DNA of 64,000 nt. It comes from Pantoea sp. Mb-10 (GTDB lineage: Bacteria; Pseudomonadota; Gammaproteobacteria; Enterobacterales; Enterobacteriaceae). The position numbers were made by a program, and so were the translations under genes. Every line of letters starts with the position of its first letter. Within the stretch, counting starts at the first letter, position 1. The notes beneath the pieces are model-generated. The model was not told the origin of the DNA. It searched no databases and worked only from the letters and a program-made list of their open reading frames with translations. Below, one piece after another: positions 1 to 10,043 of this stretch. The stretch spans positions 558,001 to 622,000 of the forward strand of contig NZ_JAJSDX010000001.1 in the NCBI RefSeq assembly GCF_021272205.1, given 5' to 3'.

Positions 1-2
1 CA

Positions 3-131
3 CTCCTGCTGCAGGCTTGGTTGCGGCGGGAAATCATTTCACCGCGTTATTTAAGCCATCTGGACGTCTATATGTCCAGCAAGAGTGTCATGCAGGTGGA
101 TGCGGTGCAAGTGAAAAACGTTCAGCGATAG
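3..131 (+). CDS. possible 3' end of an unidentified CDS
   Basis: A frame open from the left edge ends in TAG at 129-131 and encodes about 42 residues ending in QVKNVQR. Codon choice looks like coding sequence, and a rightward gene ending here would converge with the leftward PstS-like gene, whose stop is at 142. No start is visible and I do not recognise the family. It could be a chance open frame. Confidence 0.3.
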   Translation, partial: LLLQAWLRREIISPRYLSHLDVYMSSKSVMQVDAVQVKNVQR

Positions 132-141
132 TGAAGAATTT

Positions 142-1086
142 TCACGGTATGTTGACCACCGGGTTGCCGGTGAGCGCTGCGCGCGCCTGCGCCATCTGCC
201 GATCCGACAGCGGGACGTAACCTGCTTCCGCCACGCGGCGCTGTCCCTGCGGTGAGAGCGCCTGTTCAAGAAAAGCCGCTACCCGCGGCGGCAGCGCTTT
301 GCCCGGCGGTTTATTGACGTAAATATAGAGCGGACGCGCCCACGGGTAACGCCCGCTGCGAATCGAGGCTTCATCAGGCATGACGCTGTCGCCCTGCGCG
401 GTGGCAATCGGCAGTACCTTTACGCCGCTAAGATGAAAACCAAAGCTGGCATAACCAATACTTTGCGGGGTTGCCGCCACCGCCTGCACCACGGCGGCGG
501 AGCCAGGAAACTCGGCGACGTCGGCGCGGAAATCGCCTTTGCACAGCGCCTGCTGCTTAAAGAACCCCCACGTGCCTGAGGCGGAATTGCGGCCAAAGCG
601 CTGGATGCTGCGCGTGGCCCACGGACGCTGGCTGACACCCAAATCGCCCCAGGTTTGCGGCACGCGATGGGCGCCGCACAGGCGAGTGATGGAAAACAGC
701 GCATCAAGCTGCGGCTGGCTGATTTGAGAAAGCGGGTTATCCTGATTCACCACCACCACCAGCGCATCCATTGCGACCGGCACTGCCAGCGGTGGATAGC
801 CATAGCGTGCGATAAAAAGCTGGCGTTCATCACTCTGCATCGGTCGACTCATGGCACCGAGCTGCGCGGCGCCGGCCGCCAGCGCGGTAGGCGCCGTTGA
901 GGAGCCCGCCGCCTGAACCTGCACATTTACGCCCGGCGATTGTTGGCTGAAATCCTCACCCCACAGCGTCATCAAATAGCCCAGCGTATCGGATCCCACG
1001 CTGCTGAGATTCCCCGCCAGCAGCGGTTGTTGGCCCTGCGCGAGCGCAGAACATAGCATTAGTGTCAACAACAGCAGCGATTTCAT
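142..1086 (-). CDS. PstS-like phosphate-binding periplasmic protein
   Basis: A 314-residue substrate-binding protein of the PstS/PBP-like family. A signal peptide covers about residues 1-18. The family pattern follows: SVGSDTLGYLM near residue 30, AAGSSTAPTAL near 60, and RNSASGTWGFF near 165, which resemble phosphate-contacting loops. It starts 18 nt after the phoR stop on the same strand, so it is probably the third gene of a phoB-phoR transcript and Pho-controlled. No PstC, PstA or PstB lies beside it. It may therefore be a stand-alone phosphate scavenger or sensor partner rather than the transporter's main PstS. The family call is firm; the role is inference. Confidence 0.85.
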   Translation of the reverse strand: MKSLLLLTLMLCSALAQGQQPLLAGNLSSVGSDTLGYLMTLWGEDFSQQSPGVNVQVQAAGSSTAPTALAAGAAQLGAMSRPMQSDERQLFIARYGYPPLAVPVAMDALVVVVNQDNPLSQISQPQLDALFSITRLCGAHRVPQTWGDLGVSQRPWATRSIQRFGRNSASGTWGFFKQQALCKGDFRADVAEFPGSAAVVQAVAATPQSIGYASFGFHLSGVKVLPIATAQGDSVMPDEASIRSGRYPWARPLYIYVNKPPGKALPPRVAAFLEQALSPQGQRRVAEAGYVPLSDRQMAQARAALTGNPVVNIP

Positions 1087-1104
1087 GGACGGGTCCCGTG
1101 GCGT

Positions 1105-2418
1105 TTAGTGCGCCACATTCTCGCGGATCCCCTTTGCGACAATCAACCGCGACGGCAGCACAAAGCTAAAACAGGTCTCCTGATGGGGGATGCTGGTGAT
1201 CTCCAGCCGCGCACCGTGGTGGCTCAAAGCGTGTTTGACGATAGCCAATCCCAATCCACTGCCGCCGGTGGCGCGGGAGCGCGCTTTATCCACGCGATAG
1301 AAACGCTCGGTGAGGCGCGGCAGATGCTCTTCGCTGATGCCCGGTCCATTGTCACACACCTTGAACTGCGCGCCCGCTTTGGTGCGTAGCCAGCTGATAT
1401 CCAACCGCGTGCCTTCTGGCGTGTGGTTCACCGCGTTATACACCAGGTTCGACAGGGCACTGCGCAGCTGTTCATCGTTGCCGTACACGCTGAGATGCGG
1501 ATCGGTATGGAAATGAATACTGTGGCGTCCCTGACTGAGGGTTTCAGCTTCGCGCTGCAGCAGCAGCAGCATGGTTGGCACATCCACCACCTCGGTGAGG
1601 TTCAGCGCGGGCGCCGCCTCAATGCGTGACAGCGTCAGCAGCTGTTTCACCAGGCTGTCCATGCGGCGCGTCTGCTCCTGCATGGTTTGCAGGGCCTTGT
1701 CGCGGGTGCGCGCCTGCATCTCCGCGTCGGTCATCATTTCCAAATAGCCTTGCAACACCGTGAGCGGCGTGCGCAGCTCGTGGCTGACGTTGGCGAAAAA
1801 ATTGCGGCGTGCGCCTTCGAGCTGATGCATCTGCGTCACATCACGCGCCACCATCAGCCACTGGCCTTCGCTGTAGGGCATGACGCGGAACTCCATGTGA
1901 TGCTGATTGTTCAGCACCAGCGTCAGCGGCTTGTCAAAAAGACGCTGGCGAATGTAGCGGGAAAATTCAGGATAGCGCAGCAGGTTGAGGATATTTTGCC
2001 CGTTATCTTCCGGCCAGCGCAGGCCAAGGTGCTGCTGTGCCAGGCCATTGCACCAGAAAATCGTGCCCTCTTCGGTGGTGAGCACCACCGCATCCGGCAA
2101 GGACTCCGCGCCGCTGCGAAAGCGCTTGATCAGATGACCCAGTTCGCGGCGACGGCGGCGATTGCGCAGCTGCATTTGGTACAGACCATAAAACAGCGGC
2201 TCCCAGCTGCCGCGCCCGGTGGGCGGCGTCATTGAGCGATCCACCCACAGCCAGTGCGACAGGCGCATCAGGTTTCTGAAATGCCAAAACAACGTGCCGG
2301 ACACCGCGATAAGCAGCATCCAGGGGAGATAACCGAACAACAGACCCAGCACCAGCGCGGGCAAACAGACCAGCGCCAGCTCGGTCAACAATCTCTTCCA
2401 GGAGAGTCGTTCCAGCAC
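1105..2418 (-). CDS. phoR: phosphate regulon sensor histidine kinase PhoR
   Basis: Inner-membrane sensor kinase that phosphorylates PhoB when phosphate is scarce. The 437-residue product aligns end to end with E. coli PhoR (431): GTG start encoding [10 protein letters not shown], two membrane segments within residues 10-60, a PAS domain about 100-190, the H-box NVSHELRTP with His213, and the N and G boxes near DNGPGIS and [10 protein letters not shown]. It lies 14 nt downstream of phoB and is probably co-transcribed with it. The GTG start matches the E. coli N-terminus. Confidence 0.97.
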   Translation of the reverse strand: MLERLSWKRLLTELALVCLPALVLGLLFGYLPWMLLIAVSGTLFWHFRNLMRLSHWLWVDRSMTPPTGRGSWEPLFYGLYQMQLRNRRRRRELGHLIKRFRSGAESLPDAVVLTTEEGTIFWCNGLAQQHLGLRWPEDNGQNILNLLRYPEFSRYIRQRLFDKPLTLVLNNQHHMEFRVMPYSEGQWLMVARDVTQMHQLEGARRNFFANVSHELRTPLTVLQGYLEMMTDAEMQARTRDKALQTMQEQTRRMDSLVKQLLTLSRIEAAPALNLTEVVDVPTMLLLLQREAETLSQGRHSIHFHTDPHLSVYGNDEQLRSALSNLVYNAVNHTPEGTRLDISWLRTKAGAQFKVCDNGPGISEEHLPRLTERFYRVDKARSRATGGSGLGLAIVKHALSHHGARLEITSIPHQETCFSFVLPSRLIVAKGIRENVAH

Positions 2419-2432
2419 GGTAAAAACTCCGT

Positions 2433-3122
2433 TTAGTAGCGGGCAGAGAAACGATAACCTGTTCCGCGAACGGTTTGTACCATACGATCGTGCCCGGACA
2501 CTTCCAGCGCCTTGCGCAAACGACGGATATGCACGTCAACGGTGCGATCTTCCACGTAGACATTGGTGCCCCAGACGTGGTTCAGCAGCTGTTCACGGCT
2601 GTAAACGCGCTCCGGGTGCGTCATAAAGAAATGCAGCAGTTTATATTCGGTTGGGCCCATTTCCAGCGGCGTGCTTTCTGACATCACGCGGTGCGATGAG
2701 GGATCAAGGCTCAACCCCTGCATTTCAATCACCTCTTCCACCGCCATCGGCGAAATACGGCGCATGACCGCTTTGATGCGCGCCATCAGCTCCTTGGGCG
2801 AAAACGGTTTGGTGATGTAATCATCCGCGCCCACTTCCAGACCGCGCACGCGATCTTCCTCTTCGCCGCGCGCCGTCAGCATCATCACCGGGATATCCCG
2901 CGTCATGGCCTCGCGCTTGAGATGCTTGATGAATTGGATGCCGCTGCCGCCCGGTAACATCCAGTCCAGCAGAATCAAATCAGGCCAAGGTTCGATCAGC
3001 TTGTTGATGGCGCTGTCATAATCCTCTGCCTCGATCGGCTGGTAGTCATTTTGCTCCAGCACGAAACATAACATTTCACGGATGGGAGCTTCGTCTTCCA
3101 CAACCAAAATGCGCTTAGCCAT
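2433..3122 (-). CDS. phoB: phosphate regulon response regulator PhoB
   Basis: OmpR-type response regulator that binds Pho boxes. The 229-residue product has a receiver domain with phospho-acceptor Asp53 ([10 protein letters not shown]) and the conserved Lys in [11 protein letters not shown], then a winged-helix domain ending [12 protein letters not shown]. An AGGAG ribosome-binding site precedes the ATG. A Pho box lies 55-80 bp upstream, so the gene is probably autoregulated. It is divergent from sbcD, as in E. coli, and heads the phoB-phoR-pstS-like set. Confidence 0.98.
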   Translation of the reverse strand: MAKRILVVEDEAPIREMLCFVLEQNDYQPIEAEDYDSAINKLIEPWPDLILLDWMLPGGSGIQFIKHLKREAMTRDIPVMMLTARGEEEDRVRGLEVGADDYITKPFSPKELMARIKAVMRRISPMAVEEVIEMQGLSLDPSSHRVMSESTPLEMGPTEYKLLHFFMTHPERVYSREQLLNHVWGTNVYVEDRTVDVHIRRLRKALEVSGHDRMVQTVRGTGYRFSARY

Positions 3123-3177
3123 TGTTACTCCTGCTTATGTGACAGCGTTGTCACTCGGATTTGCGGCGTCATTATGC

Positions 3178-3203
3178 GTCACTTTTATGACACTTTTATG
3201 AAA
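3178..3203 (-). promoter_or_regulatory. Pho box upstream of phoB
   Basis: Read on the minus strand, three 11-bp units follow each other: TTTTCAT-AAAA, GTGTCAT-AAAA, GTGACGC. This is the CTGTCAT-N4 pattern bound by PhoB, and it corresponds to the phoB box of E. coli as I remember it. Confidence 0.85.
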
Positions 3204-3320
3204 AACCACCCCCCGGAGAAAGCGAGATAAAACAGAAATGTGACAAGGTCATGCGCTTTTTTTCTTTCGCTATCTTAAGCGGTTATAATCCGGGCTGCGA
3301 TTTTCAGGCACGGAGCGACT

Positions 3321-4535
3321 ATGCGCATCATTCATACCGCGGACTGGCATCTTGGCCAGTTCTTTTACAGTAAAAGTCGCGCGCCAGAGCACCAGGCCTT
3401 TCTCGACTGGCTGCTGACGCAAATTGTCCAGCACGAGGTTGACGCGTTAATTATTGCCGGCGATCTGTTTGATACCGGCTCGCCGCCCAGCTACGCCCGC
3501 GAAATGTTCAACCGCTTTGTGGTAGCGCTTCAGCCCACAGCGTGCCAGCTGATCGTGCTGGCGGGCAATCACGATTCCGTGGCAACCCTGAATGAATCTC
3601 GCGCGCTGTTACGCTGCCTGAATACTCACGTGATTGCCAGCGCCACGTTAGACGCCGACCAGCAGATCCTCACCCTGAAGCGGCGCAGCGGCGAGCCGGG
3701 CGCGATCTTGTGCGCGATCCCTTACCTGCGTCCACGCGATATTCTGCGCAGCCAGGCAGGACAGTCGGGCCGGGAAAAGCAGATGTCGCTGTTGGAGGCG
3801 ATCGAAAAGCATTATCAGCAGTGCTATACGGCCGCGTTGGCGCAGCGCGAGGCGCTGGCGCAGCCGCTGCCGATTCTCGCCACCGGCCACCTCACCACCG
3901 TTGGCGTGACCAAAAGCGACGCAGTGCGCGACATCTATATTGGCACACTCGATGCCTTCCCAGCGCAGGCGTTTCCCGCCGCTGACTATATTGCGCTGGG
4001 CCATATCCATCGTGCGCAGCGCATCGCCGACAGCGAGCATATCCGCTATAGCGGATCGCCAATTCCTCTTAGCTTTGATGAACTCGGCCGCGACAAGAGC
4101 GTGTTTTTAGTGGAATTCAGCCAGACGCTGGAGCGTGTCACCGCCCTGCCCATCCCGGTGTTTCAACCGATGCAGATGCTGAAAGGCAGCATGGCCGAGA
4201 TTGAGCAGCAGCTGGCCCCGTTTCGTGACGGTCAGTCTGACCAACCGGTTTGGCTCGATATCGAAATCACCACGCAAGAGTATTTGAGCGATCTGCAGCG
4301 CCGCATTGAAACCTTAACCTGCGACCTACCGGTTGAGGTGCTGCTGGTGCGCCGCAGCCGCGAGCAGCGCCAGCGCACGCTGGCGCGCATGGACAACGAA
4401 ACCCTCAGCGAACTGCAGCCGGAAGAGGTGTTTGCTCGCCGCCTGGCGCAGGAATCGCAGCTGGACGACGCGCAGATTGCGCAGCTGACCCAGCTGTTTC
4501 GCCATCATCTGGCGGCGCTGGAGGATCCTGCATGA
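3321..4535 (+). CDS. sbcD: exonuclease subunit SbcD
   Basis: Mre11-type nuclease subunit of SbcCD, which cuts DNA hairpins and processes palindromes and blocked ends. The 404 residues carry the phosphoesterase metal motifs in order: DWHLGQ (residues 8-13), AGDLFD, GNHDS, TGHLT and GHIHRA. GGAG lies 5 nt before the ATG. A TATAAT at 3284-3289 may serve as its -10. The stop overlaps the sbcC start by 4 nt, implying translational coupling. Confidence 0.97.
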   Translation: MRIIHTADWHLGQFFYSKSRAPEHQAFLDWLLTQIVQHEVDALIIAGDLFDTGSPPSYAREMFNRFVVALQPTACQLIVLAGNHDSVATLNESRALLRCLNTHVIASATLDADQQILTLKRRSGEPGAILCAIPYLRPRDILRSQAGQSGREKQMSLLEAIEKHYQQCYTAALAQREALAQPLPILATGHLTTVGVTKSDAVRDIYIGTLDAFPAQAFPAADYIALGHIHRAQRIADSEHIRYSGSPIPLSFDELGRDKSVFLVEFSQTLERVTALPIPVFQPMQMLKGSMAEIEQQLAPFRDGQSDQPVWLDIEITTQEYLSDLQRRIETLTCDLPVEVLLVRRSREQRQRTLARMDNETLSELQPEEVFARRLAQESQLDDAQIAQLTQLFRHHLAALEDPA

Positions 4536-7500
4536 AAATTTTGACGTTACGCTTTAAAAACCTCAACGCGCTACGCGGCGAATGGTTCATTGATTTCCGA
4601 CGCGAACCCTTTGCCAGCAACGGCCTGTTCGCGATTACCGGCGCGACCGGCGCGGGAAAAACCACGCTGTTGGATGCCATTTGCCTCGCGCTCTATCACC
4701 AAACTCCGCGCCTCGGTGGGCTGTCGCAAACCGAAAACCAGCTGATGACGCGCGACACCGCCGAGTGCCTGGCCGAAGTGGAGTTTGAGATTAAAGGCGA
4801 AGCCTGGCGCGCCTTTTGGAGCCAGAACCGTGCGCGCGGTCAGGCAGAAGGAAAACTGCAGGCACCGCGCGTGGAGCTGGCGCGCGTGGCGGATAACCTG
4901 ATCGTCGCCGATAAAGTGGGCGACAAGCTCAAAACCATCGAAACCCTGTCCGGCCTCGATTTTGCCCGCTTTACCCGATCCATGATGCTGTCGCAGGGAC
5001 AATTTGCGGCGTTTCTTAATGCCAAGCCCGGCGAACGAGCCGAACTGCTGGAAGAGCTTACCGGCACGGAAATTTACGGGCAGATTTCGGTGCAAATTTA
5101 TGAGCGCTGGCGTACCGCGCGCGGCGATCTGGATACCCTGCGCGCACGCGCAGGCGGCATGACGCTGCTAGAAGAGACGCAACGCGCCGCGCTAACACAG
5201 CAGCTGGCCGCGCTGGCTGCGCAGGAGAGCCAGCTCAATCAACAGCTCGCCGCCGCACAGCAGCAGCAGCAGTGGCTGACGCAGGCCGCCGCGCTTGAGA
5301 CCGAACGGCAGCAGGTGCAGCACGCGCTGCAGGCCGCCGAACTGGCGTGGCAGCAGGCGGAGAACGATCGTCAGCGTCTGGCGCGCGCCGAACCGGCGGA
5401 GAAACTGCGCGATAAGCTGGCGCAGCGCACGCTGTTGCTGCGCGATGCTCAGACGCTGGCGCAGCAAGCGGAGGGATTAAACCGTCAACACCGGCTTGCG
5501 CAGCAGGCGCAGCAAGCCCAGGCGCAACAGTCCCAGCAGGCGCAGCAAGGGCGTGACAAGGCGCTGGCGGAACAGGAACAGCTGGAAACGCTGCTCACGA
5601 CACAGGTTATTCCGCTCGATCAGCAGCTCAGCGGGCTCGCACAGCAACGCACAGAACAGCAGTCGCTTCTGGCCCAGCAGCAACAGCGCGTCGTGGAGAG
5701 CCAGCAGGCACTGCATCAGCAGCAGCAGGCGAGTGAACGCTTACAGGCACAGTGGGAGCAGCAGCAAGCCTTCCGCGAGCGAGAAGCCGCTGTGGCCGGC
5801 TGGGGCGGCGAGCTGAGCCGCTGGCAAGCCGAACTCAACCGCCTTGAGGAGCGCGAGCAAACGCTGCACCAACTGCAGACCCAACAGCAGCAGCTGCGTC
5901 ACCAACTTGCTGAGCAGCAGCAGACCTTTACGGCGCGCGCGCAGGCGGCCCAACCGCTGCAGCAAGCCGAAGCGGAAGCGAGCCAGAAGCGTCTGCAGGC
6001 GGAGCAGGCGCTTACTTCACTTGAGGCTGAGTGCAGCACAGCCACGCTGCACGCGGCGCTGGCACAGCACCAAACCCAGCGCGCTGCCCGTCAACAGCTT
6101 AGCCTGCTGGCGGCACACTGGCAGTCCGTAAAACCGCAGCGTGCGCAGCGCCAACAAAAACTGGCACAGCTACAGCTGCACATCGAACAAGAGACGCAGG
6201 CGCTGGCCTCGTTGCGCACCGAGTATAAACAGGCGCATCAGACGCTGCTCGACCTGCGTAATATTTGCGAGCTGGAGCGCACGATCGTGCAATTGGCCGC
6301 AGAACGTGCGCGGCTGCAGCCGGGCAATCCCTGCCCGCTGTGCGGTGCCTGCCAGCATCCCGCCGTTGAGCAGTACCAGCAGCTGCAACCGGATGAAAAT
6401 CAACAGCGCGCCGCGGCGCAGGAGCTGCGCGTCACGCAACTGCGCGAAGCCGGTACCGCGAAAGCGGAACAGCTCAAGCTGGCGCAGCAGCAGCAGCACA
6501 CCCTGACGCAGGAAGTCCAGGAACTGGATCAACAGCTCGCGTCCGATGCCGAGCGGTGGCAGAGCCTGAGCGGTGAGCTGGCGCTTACCTTTACGCCGGA
6601 ACAGGCGGAGGAATATCGCACCTGGCTGCAACAGCAGGAAGCGCAGGAGGCTGAGCAGCAACGGTTATTGCGCCAGCGTGAACAGGCGGCGACCGCGCTG
6701 CAACACGCCAAAGACGCGCACCATCAGCAGCAGCAGCGCTGGCAGCAGCAGCAGAGCGAACAGCAGCTGGCGCAACAGGCGCTCGCCAGCCTGCAAAGCG
6801 CCCTCACTGCGCTGGATGCGCGCGTCGCCGAGGCCCAGCAGGCCATGCTGCAGTTGGAAGAGGCGCTGACACAGCAGCTGACCGCGCACGATTTTTCCCT
6901 GCCGGCACCGGCAGATCGCGCGCAGTGGCTTGAGGCACTGCATCAGCGCTGGCAAGCCTGGCAGCATAGTGAGCAGTTGCTCACAGCCTTGCAGCCGCAG
7001 CGGGCCAAAGCCGAAACCGAGCGCCACAATCTGCAGCAAAATCTGGCGCGTGAGCAGCAGCAGCTTACCACCCAGCAGCAGACGCTGGATGCGCTGGAGC
7101 AGCACTATGCTCAGATGCAGCAGCAGCGTGTGGCGCTGTTCGGCGAGCGCGCGGTCAGCGACGCGCGCCAGCAGCACAAACAGCAGGTGCAGCAGGCTGA
7201 GCAGCATCTGGCCGAGCAGCAGCGGTTGTTGCAGCAAGCGCAGCAGCAGCTGCACAGCCTCACGGGCCAACACGAGCAGCTGTCGAGCCAGCTTGACGCC
7301 CTGCGTCAGCGCAGTGAGGCGGCGGAAGCGGCCTTTGCAGCCGCGCTGGCGCAGAGTGATTTTTCTGACGAAGCGGCCCTGCGCGCCGCCCTGCTGGATG
7401 ACGCCGACGCGCAGCCGCTGCGCCAGCGTCTGCAGCGGCTTGAGCAGCAGCGCCAGCAGCAGAGTGTCCTGCAGGAGCAGGTCGCCCAGCGCCTGCATAT

Positions 7501-8206
7501 CCATCAGCAGCAGCGCCCGGCAACGCTCACTGACGAACACGCCGCCGCGCTCCCCGCCCAGCTGGACGCGCTGCGCACTGCGTTGCGCGACACGGCACAC
7601 CGGCAGGGCGAAGCGCAGCAGCAGCTGCAAAGCGATGCGCGACTGCGCGATCAGCAGCAGTCACTGCTGGCGCAAATCGCGGAGGAGGAGCGCACGCTGG
7701 CGCAATTAAGTCAGTTAAACGACCTTATTGGCTCGGCCAAAGGTGATAAATTCCGACGCTTTGCCCAAGGCCTGACGCTCGATCACCTCGTCTGGCTGGC
7801 CAATCGTCAACTGGATCGCCTGCATGGTCGCTACCTGTTGCAGCGACGCCTTAGCGATGAGCTGGAACTGGAGGTGGTCGACACCTGGCAAGCCGACGCC
7901 ACGCGCGATACCCGCACCTTGTCAGGTGGAGAGAGTTTTCTCGTGAGCCTGGCGTTAGCGCTGGCCCTGTCGGATCTGGTGAGCCACAAAACCCGTATCG
8001 AGTCGCTGTTCCTGGATGAAGGCTTCGGCACGCTGGACGCCGAGACGCTGGACGCCGCGCTGGATGCGCTTGACGCGCTAAACGCCAGCGGTAAAACCAT
8101 TGGGGTGATAAGCCATGTGGAAGCCATGAAGGAGCGCATTCCCGTGCAGATTAAGGTGCGTAAGGTCAATGGATTGGGGTTCAGTAAGTTGGAGCTACCT
8201 AAGTGA
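4532..8206 (+). CDS. sbcC: exonuclease subunit SbcC (Rad50-like ATPase)
   Basis: SMC/Rad50-like ATPase partner of SbcD. Walker A (GATGAGKTT) lies near residue 37, the zinc hook CPLCG at residues 601-605, and the ABC signature [20 protein letters not shown] with Walker [12 protein letters not shown] near the C-terminus. The coiled-coil arms are extremely rich in Gln, from runs of CAG codons. The 1224-residue length exceeds E. coli SbcC (1048) by about 175, all in the arms. The long reverse-strand frames over this gene are shadows of its CAG/CTG bias. A repeat element starts 4 nt after its stop. Confidence 0.96.
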   Translation: MKILTLRFKNLNALRGEWFIDFRREPFASNGLFAITGATGAGKTTLLDAICLALYHQTPRLGGLSQTENQLMTRDTAECLAEVEFEIKGEAWRAFWSQNRARGQAEGKLQAPRVELARVADNLIVADKVGDKLKTIETLSGLDFARFTRSMMLSQGQFAAFLNAKPGERAELLEELTGTEIYGQISVQIYERWRTARGDLDTLRARAGGMTLLEETQRAALTQQLAALAAQESQLNQQLAAAQQQQQWLTQAAALETERQQVQHALQAAELAWQQAENDRQRLARAEPAEKLRDKLAQRTLLLRDAQTLAQQAEGLNRQHRLAQQAQQAQAQQSQQAQQGRDKALAEQEQLETLLTTQVIPLDQQLSGLAQQRTEQQSLLAQQQQRVVESQQALHQQQQASERLQAQWEQQQAFREREAAVAGWGGELSRWQAELNRLEEREQTLHQLQTQQQQLRHQLAEQQQTFTARAQAAQPLQQAEAEASQKRLQAEQALTSLEAECSTATLHAALAQHQTQRAARQQLSLLAAHWQSVKPQRAQRQQKLAQLQLHIEQETQALASLRTEYKQAHQTLLDLRNICELERTIVQLAAERARLQPGNPCPLCGACQHPAVEQYQQLQPDENQQRAAAQELRVTQLREAGTAKAEQLKLAQQQQHTLTQEVQELDQQLASDAERWQSLSGELALTFTPEQAEEYRTWLQQQEAQEAEQQRLLRQREQAATALQHAKDAHHQQQQRWQQQQSEQQLAQQALASLQSALTALDARVAEAQQAMLQLEEALTQQLTAHDFSLPAPADRAQWLEALHQRWQAWQHSEQLLTALQPQRAKAETERHNLQQNLAREQQQLTTQQQTLDALEQHYAQMQQQRVALFGERAVSDARQQHKQQVQQAEQHLAEQQRLLQQAQQQLHSLTGQHEQLSSQLDALRQRSEAAEAAFAAALAQSDFSDEAALRAALLDDADAQPLRQRLQRLEQQRQQQSVLQEQVAQRLHIHQQQRPATLTDEHAAALPAQLDALRTALRDTAHRQGEAQQQLQSDARLRDQQQSLLAQIAEEERTLAQLSQLNDLIGSAKGDKFRRFAQGLTLDHLVWLANRQLDRLHGRYLLQRRLSDELELEVVDTWQADATRDTRTLSGGESFLVSLALALALSDLVSHKTRIESLFLDEGFGTLDAETLDAALDALDALNASGKTIGVISHVEAMKERIPVQIKVRKVNGLGFSKLELPK

Positions 8207-8295
8207 GTTGGCCAGCGCGCTGGCCGGGCGCCGCGGGGGCCGGTATGACTCTGAGCGGGTTCCGGCCCGCTATGCCGGTGTTTACTTAACCCTGC

Positions 8296-8579
8296 GCGGG
8301 TTCCGACCACTCAGCCGGCATTGCTCTGAGCGGGTTCCGCCCGCTAACCGCACGGCAGTTTCATCCGCCCCGCTGCGGCGTACGGGCAAAGGGCCGGTTT
8401 TGAGCGGGGTCCGGCCCGCTATGCCGATTTTTAGTTGCGCGGGCTCGCGCGTTGACCGCTGCGCTGGCCTGACTCTGAGCGGGTTCCGGCCACTCAGTCG
8501 GCATTGCTCTGAGCGGGTTCCGCCCGCTAACCGCACGGCAGTTTCATCCGCCCCGCTGCGGCGTACGGGCAAAGGGCCG
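8296..8579 (+). repeat. 101-bp direct duplication inside module A of copy 1
   Basis: Bases 8296-8396 recur almost unchanged at 8479-8579, an offset of 183 bp. Each repeat holds two GCGGG-type hairpins, then GTTTCATCCGCCCCGCTGCG and a run ending GCAAAGGGCCG, which leads into module B only in the second repeat. Confidence 0.85.
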
Positions 8580-8777
8580 AGGGCGCGGCCCTTTGCAATC
8601 CGCGCCCTGCGCCAGCCTCCGCTGTTCCCTCACTCCGCCGCAACGGCCTCACGGACCGCGCGGATTCGCCATCCCTGGCTCATTCCGCCCTCTCAGCGGC
8701 ATCCCTGCCGCTTCGTCCTGGCCGTCACGCTCCGTTCGGCGCTCCGGATGGCGCTCAACACCGCCGCCTGTAAGGGC
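8571..8777 (+). repeat. repeat module B, copy 1
   Basis: 207 bp, nearly identical to 45803-46009 and, inverted, to about 40770-40973. It opens with an 8-bp stem AAAGGGCC/GGCCCTTT and contains GCGGCA-TCCC-TGCCGC. It is homologous in reverse orientation to module C of the same element. Confidence 0.9.
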
Positions 8778-9060
8778 CTTTTTATCTTTTCCGTTTCGCG
8801 TTGTTTGCATGGCTGCAAGCAGGTCTGTGCAGACAGCGGATGGCTGAAAAAGACAAAAGACAAAAGACAAAAGACAAAAGATTCAAGACAGAAACGGCTT
8901 CTGGTTAACACCGCGCGGGCGGGATGTTAATTAAAAATCTTAGCGCCACGCACTGGCGTCTAAAGACAAAAACATGAAAGAAGGGTTTTGCTTAACGCCG
9001 CGCGGTGCGGATGCACCTTAAAAATCTTACCGCCACGCGTTCGCTGCAAAAAACATCATG

Positions 9061-9286
9061 GCTTGCAGCGAGGGGTGTGAAGCGCCATCCCCACTCGCTG
9101 AACGCGTGAGGCCTTCCAGGACGAGCGGCATGGATGCCGCGAGAGGCGGCGTTGAGCAGGAGCGAATCGACGCCGGTCCGTCAGGAAGGCTGAGGGAGTG
9201 AAGGCACCGCGCAGCGGCGAGTGGGGCTGGCGCAGGGCCGGGGAGTGCAGAGGGCGCGGCCTGGCGCCCTCTGCTCGGTCGCCGCA
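9061..9286 (+). repeat. repeat module C, copy 1
   Basis: About 225 bp, matching 46267-46490 and, inverted, 40021-40248. Read on the minus strand it aligns with module B in order: GCAGAGGGCG/CGCCCTCTGC stem, CCCTGCGCCAGCC, ACGGACCG, GCGGCAT/ATGCCGC, GGATGGCGCT. Confidence 0.9.
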
Positions 9287-9623
9287 GCGCGGCAAAGGCA
9301 CCTGCCAGTGCCATGGCGAACGAAAGATGCACTGTGCCTCGCGCCAGCGAAAAAGCACCCTGCCGCTGCCTACGGCACAAGTCCCGCCACGGCCTGTGGC
9401 ACAAGCACCGAGCCGCTGCCTGCGGCAAAAGCCCCGCCACGGCTTGTGGCACAAGCCCCGAGCCGCTGCCTGCGGCAAAAGCCCCGCCACGGCCTGTGGC
9501 ACAGCACCCCGCCGGGGCCTTCGGCATCCTCCCCCTCTACAGGGGCAAAATCCAGAGTAATGCCATAGCTTTAGCGAGGGCATCCAGTAAACTTGCTCCT
9601 TTTACGAGACAACAGGCCATGCC

Positions 9624-10043
9624 ATGACACGTACTATCTACCTGGCAGCCATCCTGCTGCTCGGCGTACTGCTGGGTGGCTGCCAGCAGTCGGCGCCCGC
9701 GCCCCGCCCTTCGCTCACGAATCTGTGTGAGCCGGGAACCGCGTCCGACAGCGCAGCCTGCGGATGGAACCGCGCCATGCAGCATCAGCTGAATCACGAT
9801 TTTCGCGACGCGGCGCGCTACGCCGGTCAACAGTGTTTGGTGCAGTTGGTTTGGCAGGAAACGGGGCGTTATGCCGTGATGCAGACGCAAGGGGATGAGG
9901 CGCTCTGCCTACGCGCCTGGCAGTTGATTGGTCAATCACGCGCCCTGCCGCCACCGCCGGATCGCCATCAACCCGCCTGGTTTGGCTTTTCGCCGTCACG
10001 GCTCAACTCGCCAGCCCCTCCTGCCGCCACTGGCGCGGGCTGA
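9624..10043 (+). CDS. lipoprotein with TolA C-terminal-like domain
   Basis: 139-residue predicted lipoprotein: a hydrophobic signal with lipobox LLGGC (Cys20), then a short linker. About residues 50-125 resemble the C-terminal domain of TolA, with the pattern RDAARYAGQQC, GRYAVMQTQGDEALC, LRAWQLIGQSRALPPPPD and FSPSRLNSP matching TolA's YAGKTC, GGDPALC, IPKPP and PLDFKP stretches. The two Cys are placed as in TolA. Its envelope role is unknown; a partner of Tol/Ton-type complexes is inference. The 3' end overlaps the convergent AraC gene by 41 nt. The ribosome-binding site is weak. Confidence 0.75.
   Translation: MTRTIYLAAILLLGVLLGGCQQSAPAPRPSLTNLCEPGTASDSAACGWNRAMQHQLNHDFRDAARYAGQQCLVQLVWQETGRYAVMQTQGDEALCLRAWQLIGQSRALPPPPDRHQPAWFGFSPSRLNSPAPPAATGAG

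Larger units (their letters stand above)
8210..9545 (+). repeat. composite intergenic repeat element, copy 1 (A-B-L-C-D)
   Basis: Fills the whole space between sbcC and the next gene. Order: a perfect 16-bp palindrome GGCCAGCGCGCTGGCC (8210-8225); module A, GCGGG/CCCGC hairpins (to 8570); module B (8571-8777); linker L with one unit of about 85 bp (8778-9060); module C (9061-9286); module D, short hairpins such as GCCGCTGCCTGCGGC and GCCACGGCCTGTGGC (9287-9545). Copies 2 and 3 in this window keep the same order. Frames inside it encode low-complexity Arg/Pro/Ala/Ser peptides on several strands and are not credible genes. Confidence 0.9.

Noticed and set aside
60..79. MetJ-box-like palindrome CTGGAC...GTCCAG containing GACGTCT
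   Set aside because: Only about 12 of 16 positions fit two met boxes, and the stretch falls inside a plausible coding frame (3-131) with no target gene visible in the window.
6665..7630. Long antisense frame (321 codons) in sbcC
   Set aside because: It mirrors the CAG/CTG codon bias of sbcC, is Leu/Gln-rich and has no independent promoter or ribosome-binding site.
8169..9627. Open frames of 70-250 codons inside repeat copy 1, and their counterparts in copies 2 and 3
   Set aside because: They occur on both strands and several frames, encode low-complexity Arg/Pro/Ala/Ser peptides, start without ribosome-binding sites and shift frame between copies. They are by-products of GC-rich hairpins.
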